From SAR202 cluster bacterium (GTDB lineage: Bacteria; Chloroflexota; Dehalococcoidia; Lucifugimonadales; VGZY01), in assembly GCA_016872355.1 (NCBI GenBank), contig VGZY01000027.1, forward strand, positions 1 to 32,262: a stretch of 32,262 bases of DNA. Reading direction: 5' to 3'. Of this stretch, positions 7,563 to 14,616 are shown one piece after another. The notes below the pieces were generated by a model. That model ran no database searches, was not told the DNA's origin, and worked only from the letters and a program-made list of their open reading frames with translations. Both the position numbers and the translations under genes were made by a program. Numbering within the stretch: position 1 is the first letter of the stretch; every line of letters begins with the position of its first letter.

Positions 7563-8376
7563 AGAGGTAGAAGAAGGCCTGGCCTCGTATTTACTTGGGG
7601 CCATGGAATCTCTCGATAATTCAAAGATGAACTTCCATATAGACGGCTGCGCCGCCTGCAAGGCAATGGTGCGCCGCGAGTCCGAGCTCATAGTGGCCCT
7701 TTCCAAAGGGGCGCCCGAGATAAAGGCACCGGCCCGTATCAAGAGCCAGCTGATGGAGAAGATCGGCGCAGAGGCCGAGCCGTATAGCGAGCCCGAGCCT
7801 GCCGCAGGCATCCGCACGCGGATTGTGCACATAGGTCGGTGGACGGCCGCCCAGTCCGGCGCAATCGCCGCGGCCGTCGCAGTAGTATTCCTGGTCTATG
7901 GCGTCTACTGGTACAGCGGCCGCATGGACACGATTGACGATCTCAAAGCCGCGCTGGACGCGCAGATAACTTCGGCCGCCCTTGACGAGGCCGAGCTTCA
8001 GCAAAAGCTCAGGATCCAGCGGGACCTCACCGCGATGGTCGCCTCGCCGGACGTATCTATCGCCAAGCTCACCGGCACGTCCGTTGCCGCGAACTCCAGG
8101 GGCATCCTGGCCATCTCCGCAACCGGAACCTCCGCGATTATATCCGCCTCTAACCTTCCTCTCCTGCCTGCAGGCAGGATATACAGGATATGGCTGATGC
8201 GGGACGGCAATGAGTTCGAGGCAGGCAGCTTCTCGGTTGACGAGGCCGGGTTCGGCCAGGCCATCGTTGACCTCACCGACCCCCTGACCGCCTACTCCTC
8301 GATCAAGATCACGATCGAGCGGACCGAAGGGAGCCCGAGCGCCATCGGCGAGAGCGTCATGCGGGGCGACTTATAG
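7552..8376 (+). CDS. RskA-like membrane anti-sigma factor
   Basis: The 274-aa product has an N-terminal zinc anti-sigma fold with the H-x3-C-x2-C signature (FHIDGCAACKAM, about residues 30-40). A single transmembrane helix follows near 105-122 (IAAAVAVVFLVYGVYW), then a short coiled stretch. The extracytoplasmic C-terminal domain matches the RskA sensor type (IYRIWLMRDGNEFEAGSF, ending ITIERTEGSPSAIGE). The start is ATG at 7552 inside the end of the sigma gene, so the two are coupled. In related systems regulated proteolysis of the outer domain frees the sigma factor; no protease gene is seen nearby. Confidence 0.9.
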   Translation: MDCKEVEEGLASYLLGAMESLDNSKMNFHIDGCAACKAMVRRESELIVALSKGAPEIKAPARIKSQLMEKIGAEAEPYSEPEPAAGIRTRIVHIGRWTAAQSGAIAAAVAVVFLVYGVYWYSGRMDTIDDLKAALDAQITSAALDEAELQQKLRIQRDLTAMVASPDVSIAKLTGTSVAANSRGILAISATGTSAIISASNLPLLPAGRIYRIWLMRDGNEFEAGSFSVDEAGFGQAIVDLTDPLTAYSSIKITIERTEGSPSAIGESVMRGDL

Positions 8377-8516
8377 AAAACCCGCGCTAAATACTGTTTG
8401 CAGACACTACCCCTCTTGACTGAGTTGTGATAGGGTATTCTCGGTGCGCAATACACTATCACTTCGGTTCATAACTGTTCGCGTTTACTAACTGTCACAG
8501 GAGGAATGCACCGCTT

Positions 8517-9647
8517 ATGTTCAGAGCAAGGATCCTGATGGTACTTGCCCTCGTACTACTGCTCGCCGTACCTATGGGCACGGTATTTGCGCAGCAGGCG
8601 CCCGCCTTCGAGGGCACTGCCGTAGTTTCTGACGGCAACTCAAAGGGCGATTCGATCACAGTCAAACTGGCGAACGCCACAGCTCCCGCAGCAGGCAGGG
8701 AGTACGTCGCATGGCTTTCCGACGATGCCCAGACCGAGCGCGTTAGGCTCGGCGTTATCGACGTGAACGCCGCCCGCGAAGGCGCTCTGACGTTTGGCCC
8801 GGGCTCCACCGGCTACAACAACACTGCCCCCGTTAACCTGGCCAAGTACAACCGTATGTTCATCACGTCTGAGGCCGCTGGCTCCAAAGTGGCAACGCCC
8901 GCCGGGGCCATCGTATATCTCGACGTGATCCCAATAGCAGCGGCTGAGCATATCCGTCACCTGCTGATCGCCTGGCCCGCCGGCTCCAGCAAGGGCATCC
9001 TGACTAACCTCCGGGAGCAGCTCGCCCTGGCCAAACAGCATGCCGTTCTCTCGTCACAGGCGACGACAATGGCGAACATGCAGACGCATGCTAAACACGT
9101 CGTCAACATCATCGAGGGCACGACCGGTCCGAACTTCGCGGCGTCCTTCGGCAACCCCGGCGACGGCCAGGGCGTCCTCCTGCATGCCTCCGACCGGAAG
9201 CACGCGGGCTTCGCCGCCACTGCCGCCCCGAGCGAGACGGTGCTTGCACAGCACGCCGCGCTCGTTTCGACCGCCGGCAAGAACGCTGCGGACTACGCCA
9301 CCCTGGCCCGCAATGAGGCGCTCAGGGCCATTAACGCCAAGAGCTTGGATATCGCCGGGTTCAGCCTTGCCTACGTAATCGGTGTGCTGGACAACGCCAT
9401 CAACGGCATCGACTCCAACGCCGACGGCACGATCACCGCGCAGGAAGGCGGCGCCGTTACCGCCTACATAGAGGCTCAGCTCATGCAGACCTTCACCCTG
9501 CAGGCCGGCACGCAGCTGCCGCCTCCAGGCAACGTGGGCGACCCCGCCATCCCTGTGATGGCGCAGATCGCGCTCGCGCTCTCCGTCCTCCTGCTGGCCG
9601 GCGGCGCTGCCTCGATGGTAGCGGCCCGCCGCAAGGTACGGTCCTAG
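8517..9647 (+). CDS. Exported, membrane-anchored protein with RskA-like domain, His-rich helices and an EF-hand loop
   Basis: The 376-aa product starts with a signal peptide (basic start, VLALVLLLAVPMGTVFAQ). Residues about 30-140 look like an RskA outer-domain beta fold: REYVAWLSDDAQ, RVRLGVIDV, and a final strand after ATPAGAIVYLDVIP. Compare IYRIWLMRDG and the GSPSAIGE end in the anti-sigma factor just upstream. Residues about 140-270 are helical with many His (EHIRHLLIAW, THAKHVVNIIEG, HASDRKHAG). DSNADGTITAQE (299-310) is a complete EF-hand calcium loop. A C-terminal transmembrane helix is followed by basic residues. AGGAGG lies 12 bases before the ATG. The exact function is unknown; I infer it may be a target or partner of the sigma/anti-sigma pair. 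Confidence 0.8.
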   Translation: MFRARILMVLALVLLLAVPMGTVFAQQAPAFEGTAVVSDGNSKGDSITVKLANATAPAAGREYVAWLSDDAQTERVRLGVIDVNAAREGALTFGPGSTGYNNTAPVNLAKYNRMFITSEAAGSKVATPAGAIVYLDVIPIAAAEHIRHLLIAWPAGSSKGILTNLREQLALAKQHAVLSSQATTMANMQTHAKHVVNIIEGTTGPNFAASFGNPGDGQGVLLHASDRKHAGFAATAAPSETVLAQHAALVSTAGKNAADYATLARNEALRAINAKSLDIAGFSLAYVIGVLDNAINGIDSNADGTITAQEGGAVTAYIEAQLMQTFTLQAGTQLPPPGNVGDPAIPVMAQIALALSVLLLAGGAASMVAARRKVRS

Positions 9648-9671
9648 ACCCGGACCCGCTGACACAGACGC

Positions 9672-9706
9672 ATAAAGGCCCCGCCGGAACCCGGTGGGGC
9701 CTTTAT
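9672..9706 (+). terminator. Rho-independent terminator after the exported RskA-like protein
   Basis: The stem is 16 bp (9672-9687 with 9691-9706, one G-T pair) around the loop AAC, and T-rich sequence follows. It closes the sigma/anti-sigma/exported-protein unit and separates it from the next operon. Confidence 0.88.
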
Positions 9707-9717
9707 CTTTTGCAGGG

Positions 9718-9723
9718 TATAAT
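9718..9723 (+). promoter_or_regulatory. -10 hexamer candidate for the zinc-ribbon/lipoprotein/MFS operon
   Basis: A perfect TATAAT lies 12 bases after the terminator and 69 bases before the GTG of the zinc-ribbon gene. No convincing -35 is present because that position falls in the terminator stem. Confidence 0.35.
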
Positions 9724-9792
9724 GCGTTGTAGAAGTTGAGGACCTTGCGTGGGCGACGGCAACGCCCTCGACAGAGTTTGCAAGGAGGGAGC

Positions 9793-9927
9793 GTGGCGCT
9801 TCCGAAGATAGTCCGTTGCGATATCTGCGGCGCGGTGATGGTGGGCGTGCACTGCAAGCTGAAATGCCCCAGGTGCGGCTACGCCCGGGACTGCTCCGAC
9901 CCTTACAGGACTACCCCTGCCCCATGA
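9793..9927 (+). CDS. Small zinc-ribbon protein
   Basis: A 44-residue protein starting at GTG 9793, with a near-perfect AAGGAGG ribosome-binding site 6 bases upstream. It has two CxxC knuckles (RCDICGAVM and KCPRCGYAR) about 13 residues apart, plus two further Cys, so it should bind one zinc ion. Its stop overlaps the start of the lipoprotein gene (ATGA), making it the first gene of a coupled three-gene unit. I do not recognise a family or a function. Conservation of this gene next to the lipoprotein in related genomes would be informative. Confidence 0.7.
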   Translation: MALPKIVRCDICGAVMVGVHCKLKCPRCGYARDCSDPYRTTPAP

Positions 9928-10658
9928 GTACTCGCCGGCTTGCCAGGAAAATGCTTATTACCATCGCGGCGGCGCTCCTGCTCACGGCCTGCGGCCGTGG
10001 CGGCGAGGCGACTGCGACCGCAGTTGCCGCAACCCCGACGCCCATCAACCCCCAGGCGGCGCTGGAGCGCACCGGCGATGTGATGCAGGGAGTGAGCAGC
10101 TTTCGCTTCAGGCTCTACCACGACAACGGCTCGCTGGAGCTGATGCCCAACTTCTTCGTCGATACAGCGCAAGGGGATGTCGTGAACCCGGACAAGCTCT
10201 CGGTCTCGTTCGAGGGGAAGTACGGGACAGGATTCGCCATCAGGTCCAACGTGATAACGATCGGCGACTCCACCTACATGACAAACCCTATCAACGGATC
10301 ATGGGAGCGGTCCGATACCCTGGTGAGCCCGCTGGGATTCTTCAAGCCCACTGAGGGCATCTCGGCAATGACGCGCCAGGTGAAGGACGCGACCCTGCTG
10401 GCGGACCGGACCGGCCAGGACGGCACGTTCGTACTCTCCGGCAACCTGCCGGCGGAGGCGCTCGCTCCCCTGCTCGGGCAGACCGCGGCCAGCGCGACGG
10501 TCCGGGCGGAGCTGACTGTCAGGGCAGCCACCGGCCACCTTGAGCGCGCAAAGATCTCCGGCGCGGTGACGCCTTCGGACAAGCCGGACGTCGTCCGCAC
10601 AATCGTCCTGTCCGGCTTCAACGAGAGCATCCCGATCTCAGCCCCCACCTCGTCATGA
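9924..10658 (+). CDS. LppX/LprG-like lipoprotein
   Basis: A 244-aa lipoprotein with basic start, hydrophobic helix and lipobox LLTAC (Cys23), followed by a Thr/Pro-rich tether. The mature part has the LppX_LprAFG pattern: a helix near GDVMQGVSSFRFRLYHDNG, an amphipathic beta half-barrel through KLSVSFEGKYGTGFAIR and GDSTYMTNPINGSWERSD, and a final strand before SGFNESIPI. In mycobacteria this fold holds lipid in a hydrophobic cavity and shuttles it across the periplasm. The ATG overlaps the zinc-ribbon stop and the end overlaps the MFS ATG, so it is tightly coupled to the transporter. The family call rests on pattern and context. Confidence 0.8.
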   Translation: MSTRRLARKMLITIAAALLLTACGRGGEATATAVAATPTPINPQAALERTGDVMQGVSSFRFRLYHDNGSLELMPNFFVDTAQGDVVNPDKLSVSFEGKYGTGFAIRSNVITIGDSTYMTNPINGSWERSDTLVSPLGFFKPTEGISAMTRQVKDATLLADRTGQDGTFVLSGNLPAEALAPLLGQTAASATVRAELTVRAATGHLERAKISGAVTPSDKPDVVRTIVLSGFNESIPISAPTSS

Positions 10659-12181
10659 CCGGTCCGAACGCCTTCCCCTCCCCTCAGGGCGCGCCCGATG
10701 GGGCCGCCGCGCGGCGCAAAGTCTCCTCCTACATCGCCCTCATACCTGTCTGCCTGGGCGTATTCATCGCCGCTGACGACCAGACAGTCGTGGTCACAGT
10801 GCTTCCCCGGATGATGGTGGACCTGGGAGTTCAGGTTACCGAGCTCGACCACGCCTCATGGTCAATCACCGGCTACCTTCTGGGCTACCTGGCGGCGATG
10901 CCGCTGATTGGCCGGCTCTCGGACGCATGGGGCCACCGGCGGATGTTCATCCTCTCCATGCTCCTCTTCATGGCCGGGTCCGCGGCGGTGGCGCTGTCGG
11001 GCAGCCTGGACTGGCTGATCGCGATGCGCGTGGTGCAGGCTGTCGGCGCGGGCGCGCTGGTGCCGGTCTCCATCGCCATAGCAGGCGACCTTTTCCCATC
11101 CGGGCAGCGCGCAATCCCCTACGGCATCATAGGCGCCTCCGCGGAGGCTGGCGGCGTCATCGGCCCGCTGTGGGGCGGGCTCATAATCGACCGGCTGGAC
11201 TGGCAATGGGTCTTCTGGATCAACCTGCCGCTCGCTGCGCTGACCCTCGCTCTCCTGGTTATGCTCCTGGCGCCGAGCCCCCACCGGGAAGCACGAATCG
11301 ACTTCCTAGGCGGCGCGCTGCTGACGGTAAGCCTCTCGGCGCTCACGCTCGCCCTTTCCCTGATACCGGATGTGGACGCGTGGATGGTCGGGCTGTTTGC
11401 TGTCTCCGCCGCTTCCCTGGCCGCCTTCATCGCAAGGCAGCGGGGCTTCCCTGAGCCCCTGTTACCGTTATCGCTCTTCGCAACGCGGGCCTTCAGCGCG
11501 TCGAACGCCGTCCACATGCTCGTGGGCGCCGCGCTGATCATCGGCATGGTGACGGTGCCGCTCATGGCGAATACCGTGATGGCGCTGACGCCGCTTGAGG
11601 GGGGGTTGTGGCTGATGAGGATGACCGCCGCAATTGCAGTCGGAGGGGTCCTGGGCGGGCTCGCGGGCCGTTGGCTGGACTGGCGTCTGCCTGCTGTGAC
11701 GGGGCTGGTGCTTTCTGCCGCGGGCTACTACCTGATGAGCGGTTGGGACACAACGATCGCCGACCCGCAGCTCACAGCGCACCTGGCGTTAGCGGGCCTT
11801 GGCTTTGGGCTTCTCATCGCGCCCATAGCCCTCGCGGCTACAGAAACGGTAGGTGAAGACCGGCGCGGCGTGGCCTCCGCCACCGTTACCTCCATGCGCA
11901 TCGTGGGCATGACGCTGGGCCTTGCCGCTCTGGCCGCGTGGGGCTCCGACCGCTTCTTCAACCTCACCGGCAGCCTGCGCCTGCCCCTCGCCATCCCCGG
12001 CGAAACGCCGGCGGAGACGCTCCAGCGCCAAATGGAGTTCGATGCGCAGCTCAAGGCCGCCGGCGTGAGCCTCTTTCAGGACTTCTTCTTAATCGCCATG
12101 GCGCTCTGCCTGCTGGCCGTCATCCCTGCGCTGTGGATGAGCACAGCTAACGCCCGGCGGGCCGGACGTCGCTCCAGTTAG
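10655..12181 (+). CDS. DHA2-type MFS transporter, P55/EmrB-like
   Basis: The 508-aa product has about 14 hydrophobic helices. It has a helix-1 motif (DDQTVVVTVLPRMMVDL), motif A (GRLSDAWGHRRMF), an Arg in helix 4 (AMRVVQAVGAGALVPVS) and motif C (GASAEAGGVIGPLWGG). This is the DHA2 drug/proton antiporter subfamily. It starts at an ATGA overlap with the lipoprotein stop. The LprG lipoprotein and P55 transporter pair of mycobacteria has the same order and coupling and exports lipids, so lipid export is a stronger hypothesis here than simple drug efflux. It converges on the PspC-family gene, and the two coding ends overlap by 35 bases. Confidence 0.9.
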   Translation: MTGPNAFPSPQGAPDGAAARRKVSSYIALIPVCLGVFIAADDQTVVVTVLPRMMVDLGVQVTELDHASWSITGYLLGYLAAMPLIGRLSDAWGHRRMFILSMLLFMAGSAAVALSGSLDWLIAMRVVQAVGAGALVPVSIAIAGDLFPSGQRAIPYGIIGASAEAGGVIGPLWGGLIIDRLDWQWVFWINLPLAALTLALLVMLLAPSPHREARIDFLGGALLTVSLSALTLALSLIPDVDAWMVGLFAVSAASLAAFIARQRGFPEPLLPLSLFATRAFSASNAVHMLVGAALIIGMVTVPLMANTVMALTPLEGGLWLMRMTAAIAVGGVLGGLAGRWLDWRLPAVTGLVLSAAGYYLMSGWDTTIADPQLTAHLALAGLGFGLLIAPIALAATETVGEDRRGVASATVTSMRIVGMTLGLAALAAWGSDRFFNLTGSLRLPLAIPGETPAETLQRQMEFDAQLKAAGVSLFQDFFLIAMALCLLAVIPALWMSTANARRAGRRSS

Positions 12182-13775
12182 CAAGCTCTTCTATAATCCG
12201 GGGGCTGCCGCTGTAGATAATCACGCTGTGGTTGTTTGCCTCGGCATTTAGCCTGTCCGTCACCCCGATCTCCGCGCGCGACCTGTCCCGTGCATTCACC
12301 CACGCCTCAGCGGCAATGAAGTTTCTGCCGGACAGCACTGCATTGTTGGAAAGGTCTATCTCGGCAGACTCCGCATCCCCGAATAGTGAAAGGCGCGACC
12401 TGCTTGACACGTCGGCGGTCAACATGCCGGTGCTGATGGCTATGTCCCCAAGAGAGTTGTTATCGATCTCAATGGAGAATGAGGGAACATAGCTCAGGTC
12501 GTCCGCGATGACCTGGGAGCCGTGCCTCGCAGAGATTGAGACGAGGCCGGCCGGCACGGTCAGCCGCAATCTTGCCCGGTTGGTGTCCAGGTCCGACGTC
12601 CAGAAGAAGCTGAACTCATCGCGGTCGTCCGGCCTGCGCTCTATCACCAGCACTCCACCAACGACGCGGGCGCTGAGAATCTCCACATCCCTCCGGCGCC
12701 CGGTCGCGGTAAGAGAGACCACCTCCGACTCGACGATGTCCACGGAGAGGTTGTCCTCAATATCGACCCTGTCGAACTCGCCCGTAATTTCGATTGGCAC
12801 AGTAACCGTCCGATAGTCGGGCGACTCATCTATGATGTTCCTGTAGCTGTCCGCCGCCCTTGCTGATCCGAAGCCCGTGACGGTAATGGCCACGAGCCAC
12901 ACGCCCAGGACCCCAAGCCCAACGGGGGCGGAGATCACGCTCTTCTTTTGCAGCAGCGAGATGCCGCCGAACAGGACGAAGAGTGCCGGAACGGCTATCG
13001 CCAGCGCTCCGCCGAATACGAACAGGGTCATTTGGCACGCGTTCGGCAAGAGCGTCTCTATAGGGATGTCGTCGATAACACCTCCACTGCCCAGGAAGAT
13101 GTACCCGACGATCATCATAATAAGGATAAGCGCCATCACCGAGACGACCGTCAGCAACGCGCCCAGGAGTATGCGCGCCACGGGACCCAGGACAATCAGG
13201 ACGGCGCCAGCGAAGCGGAACGGCAGGGTTATTACCTTCCGCAGGGTGCTCTGGTTCCTGACCTCGTCTATTCGTTCCTTTACCGATGCGCTCAACGTAC
13301 TGAGAGTCACCGGCTTGCCGGCCATTTCGAGCCTCTGGCCGCCGGTCTTTGCGACCGGCATCAGGACCCACATGACGATGTAAAGCGGGATGCCAATGCC
13401 CCACGCGAAGGTCAGCAGCACGAAAACAAGGCGCACCCAAATCGGATCGATGCCTATATACGCGGCCAGGCCGGAGCTCACGCCCGTCAGCATAGCGTCG
13501 TCAGGGTTGCGGTAGAGCTTCTTCACGCCCCCCTGCGGCGCGCTCGCGGTGTGCTCCGCACGCTGCTGCCGGTCACGGGCATGGTTCTCCTCGTCGTCGA
13601 ATTCCTCGGCTTTGCCCATCGCAGCAATCACGCGCTCGACAGTGGAGAGAGTGATGATGTTTTCCTTGCTCTCCAGGAGCTGCTCCGCAATCCGGCTCTC
13701 AATGTCGGCGACTATCTCGTCCTTGCCCTCGGTGCGCCCGAAATGTCTCTTGACGGACGAGAGGTATATGTCCAA
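12147..13775 (-). CDS. PspC-domain membrane protein with C-terminal DUF2807 (head-GIN) beta domain
   Basis: The order of parts is an acidic N-terminal region, a PspC domain (KKLYRNPDDAMLTGVSSGLA through VMWVLMP, about residues 85-140), several transmembrane helices (165-305), and an outer beta-repeat domain of DUF2807 type (FDRVDIEDNLSVDIVES to SVIIYSGSPRI). It is probably an envelope-stress or surface protein. The TTG at 13775 is only the first possible start in this frame and gives 542 aa. Family members begin about 20 residues earlier, and that sequence is present (ISLAQTLFIIEEDAY) but has no usable start. GTG at 13845 would join the frame if the adjoining A7 tract (13842-13836) were A6. 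It is downstream of padR, which probably controls it. Confidence 0.85.
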   Translation of the reverse strand: MDIYLSSVKRHFGRTEGKDEIVADIESRIAEQLLESKENIITLSTVERVIAAMGKAEEFDDEENHARDRQQRAEHTASAPQGGVKKLYRNPDDAMLTGVSSGLAAYIGIDPIWVRLVFVLLTFAWGIGIPLYIVMWVLMPVAKTGGQRLEMAGKPVTLSTLSASVKERIDEVRNQSTLRKVITLPFRFAGAVLIVLGPVARILLGALLTVVSVMALILIMMIVGYIFLGSGGVIDDIPIETLLPNACQMTLFVFGGALAIAVPALFVLFGGISLLQKKSVISAPVGLGVLGVWLVAITVTGFGSARAADSYRNIIDESPDYRTVTVPIEITGEFDRVDIEDNLSVDIVESEVVSLTATGRRRDVEILSARVVGGVLVIERRPDDRDEFSFFWTSDLDTNRARLRLTVPAGLVSISARHGSQVIADDLSYVPSFSIEIDNNSLGDIAISTGMLTADVSSRSRLSLFGDAESAEIDLSNNAVLSGRNFIAAEAWVNARDRSRAEIGVTDRLNAEANNHSVIIYSGSPRIIEELANWSDVRPAGR

Positions 13776-13798
13776 CGCGGCATACGCATCTTCCTCTA

Positions 13799-14188
13799 TT
13801 ATGAAGAGCGTTTGGGCCAGGCTAATTTGAAGTGCTTTTTTTCACGGTTGATTGACTCCGAAAGTGCTGCCATGGATTCGACCAGAGACTGCCAGGTTGC
13901 TTTTAGCTGCTCGAGCTTCTCCTCGCCCCTGCCGGTGAGCCTGAAGTATTTGCGCGGAGGGCCCGCGCGCGACTCCTCCCAGTCGTATTCGAGTAAGCCA
14001 TCGGCCTTCAGACGGCTCAGGAGCGGGTAAAGGGTGCCTTCCACGACTATCAGGTCCGCCTTCTTCAGCTCGCTCAAGATGTCCGACGAGTACGCCCTGC
14101 CGCGAGAGATGATCAGGAGCGTGCAGAATTCGAGCATGCCCCTGCGCATTTGGGATTTTGCTTCTTCGAACTCGGTGCCGTTTCTCAT
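13799..14188 (-). CDS. PadR-family transcriptional regulator
   Basis: A 129-aa winged-helix protein: helix MRRGMLEFCTLLIIS, recognition region YSSDILSELKKADLIVVEGT, then LYPLLSRLKADGLLEYDW and the wing GPPRKYFRLTGRGEEKL, with a C-terminal dimer helix. This is the short PadR-s2 type. The ATG at 14188 is preferred; a GTG at 14206 lies inside the promoter. No ribosome-binding site precedes the ATG, and TATACT ends 9 bases before it, which suggests a leaderless message. If the A7 tract near the end is really A6, the protein would end in EKSTSN and overlap the PspC gene. It is likely a repressor of itself and that gene. Confidence 0.92.
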   Translation of the reverse strand: MRNGTEFEEAKSQMRRGMLEFCTLLIISRGRAYSSDILSELKKADLIVVEGTLYPLLSRLKADGLLEYDWEESRAGPPRKYFRLTGRGEEKLEQLKATWQSLVESMAALSESINREKKHFKLAWPKRSS

Positions 14189-14194
14189 AGTGGG

Positions 14195-14226
14195 TACAGT
14201 ATACACAACAGTACTATGTTTGTTCA
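14195..14226 (-). promoter_or_regulatory. padR promoter with overlapping palindromic operator candidate
   Basis: On the minus strand TGAACA (14226-14221), a 17-base spacer and TATACT (14203-14198) form a good sigma-70 promoter. Only 9 bases separate TATACT from the padR ATG. An imperfect palindrome with outer halves GTACnGT and ACnGTAC spans 14195-14215, overlapping the -10. This placement fits autorepression by PadR. Confidence 0.6.
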
Positions 14227-14232
14227 GGTACC

Positions 14233-14270
14233 TTGTTCGTAGTCAGTAGTTGGTTGTCGGTAGTCGGCCA
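14233..14270 (+). repeat. Heptamer tandem array A, ending in GGCCAG
   Basis: Consecutive seven-base units read TTGTTCG, TAGTCAG, TAGTTGG, TTGTCGG and TAGTCGG, then CCAGG. The period is exactly seven, and the last unit joins a GGCCAG end shared with arrays at 27934 and 31744. Confidence 0.65.
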
Positions 14271-14310
14271 GGACATGGGACGCGGCCCGATGTACCGGGC
14301 TGGAAGGGTG

Positions 14311-14361
14311 AAAATGTCCGGTTTTGGCTTTTTTCGGGCGGGCGGACATTTCAGGACATTT
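14311..14361. repeat. Inverted and direct GGACATTT repeats, possible IS-end remnant
   Basis: AAAATGTCCG (14311-14320) is inverted to CGGACATTT (14343-14351), and AGGACATTT (14353-14361) follows as a direct copy 10 bases on. Repeated short boxes of this kind are seen at termini of IS21- and IS481-type elements. No transposase is attached. Confidence 0.4.
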
Positions 14362-14616
14362 GAGTACATCTCGATAAGCCTCACCCGGGAAAATAGAGAG
14401 ACCGACCCTTGTGGAGGTCGGTCCCATTGCAGTTATTATAGCACTGGTGTGCGCTTTTATCAGTGGAGGGGGCGGAAACACAAACCGGGATCGAAATCGC
14501 AACTGGGGCGCGCGCCCGACGAGATTGTTGCCAGCGTGGGGAGGGCTGACTACAATGGGGCGCGTAGAAGCCGGACGGCGGTCCGCTGAAAAGTTTACCT
14601 GATTGGAATTCTACCT

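Larger units (their letters stand above)
14231..14616. other. Gene-free stretch between padR and the restriction-modification locus
   Basis: No supported gene lies here. It holds a heptamer array (14233-14270), an inverted plus a direct repeat of GGACATTT (14311-14361), and a hairpin with an 8-bp stem GACCGACC/GGTCGGTC (14400-14423). The rest shows no clear signal. A GGA 10 bases before 14617 is the only ribosome-binding hint for the methylase. Confidence 0.6.

Noticed and set aside
8416-8441. Promoter TTGACT/TATTCT before the exported RskA-like gene
   Set aside because: The spacer is only 14 bases and no other -10 is placed better; too weak to list.
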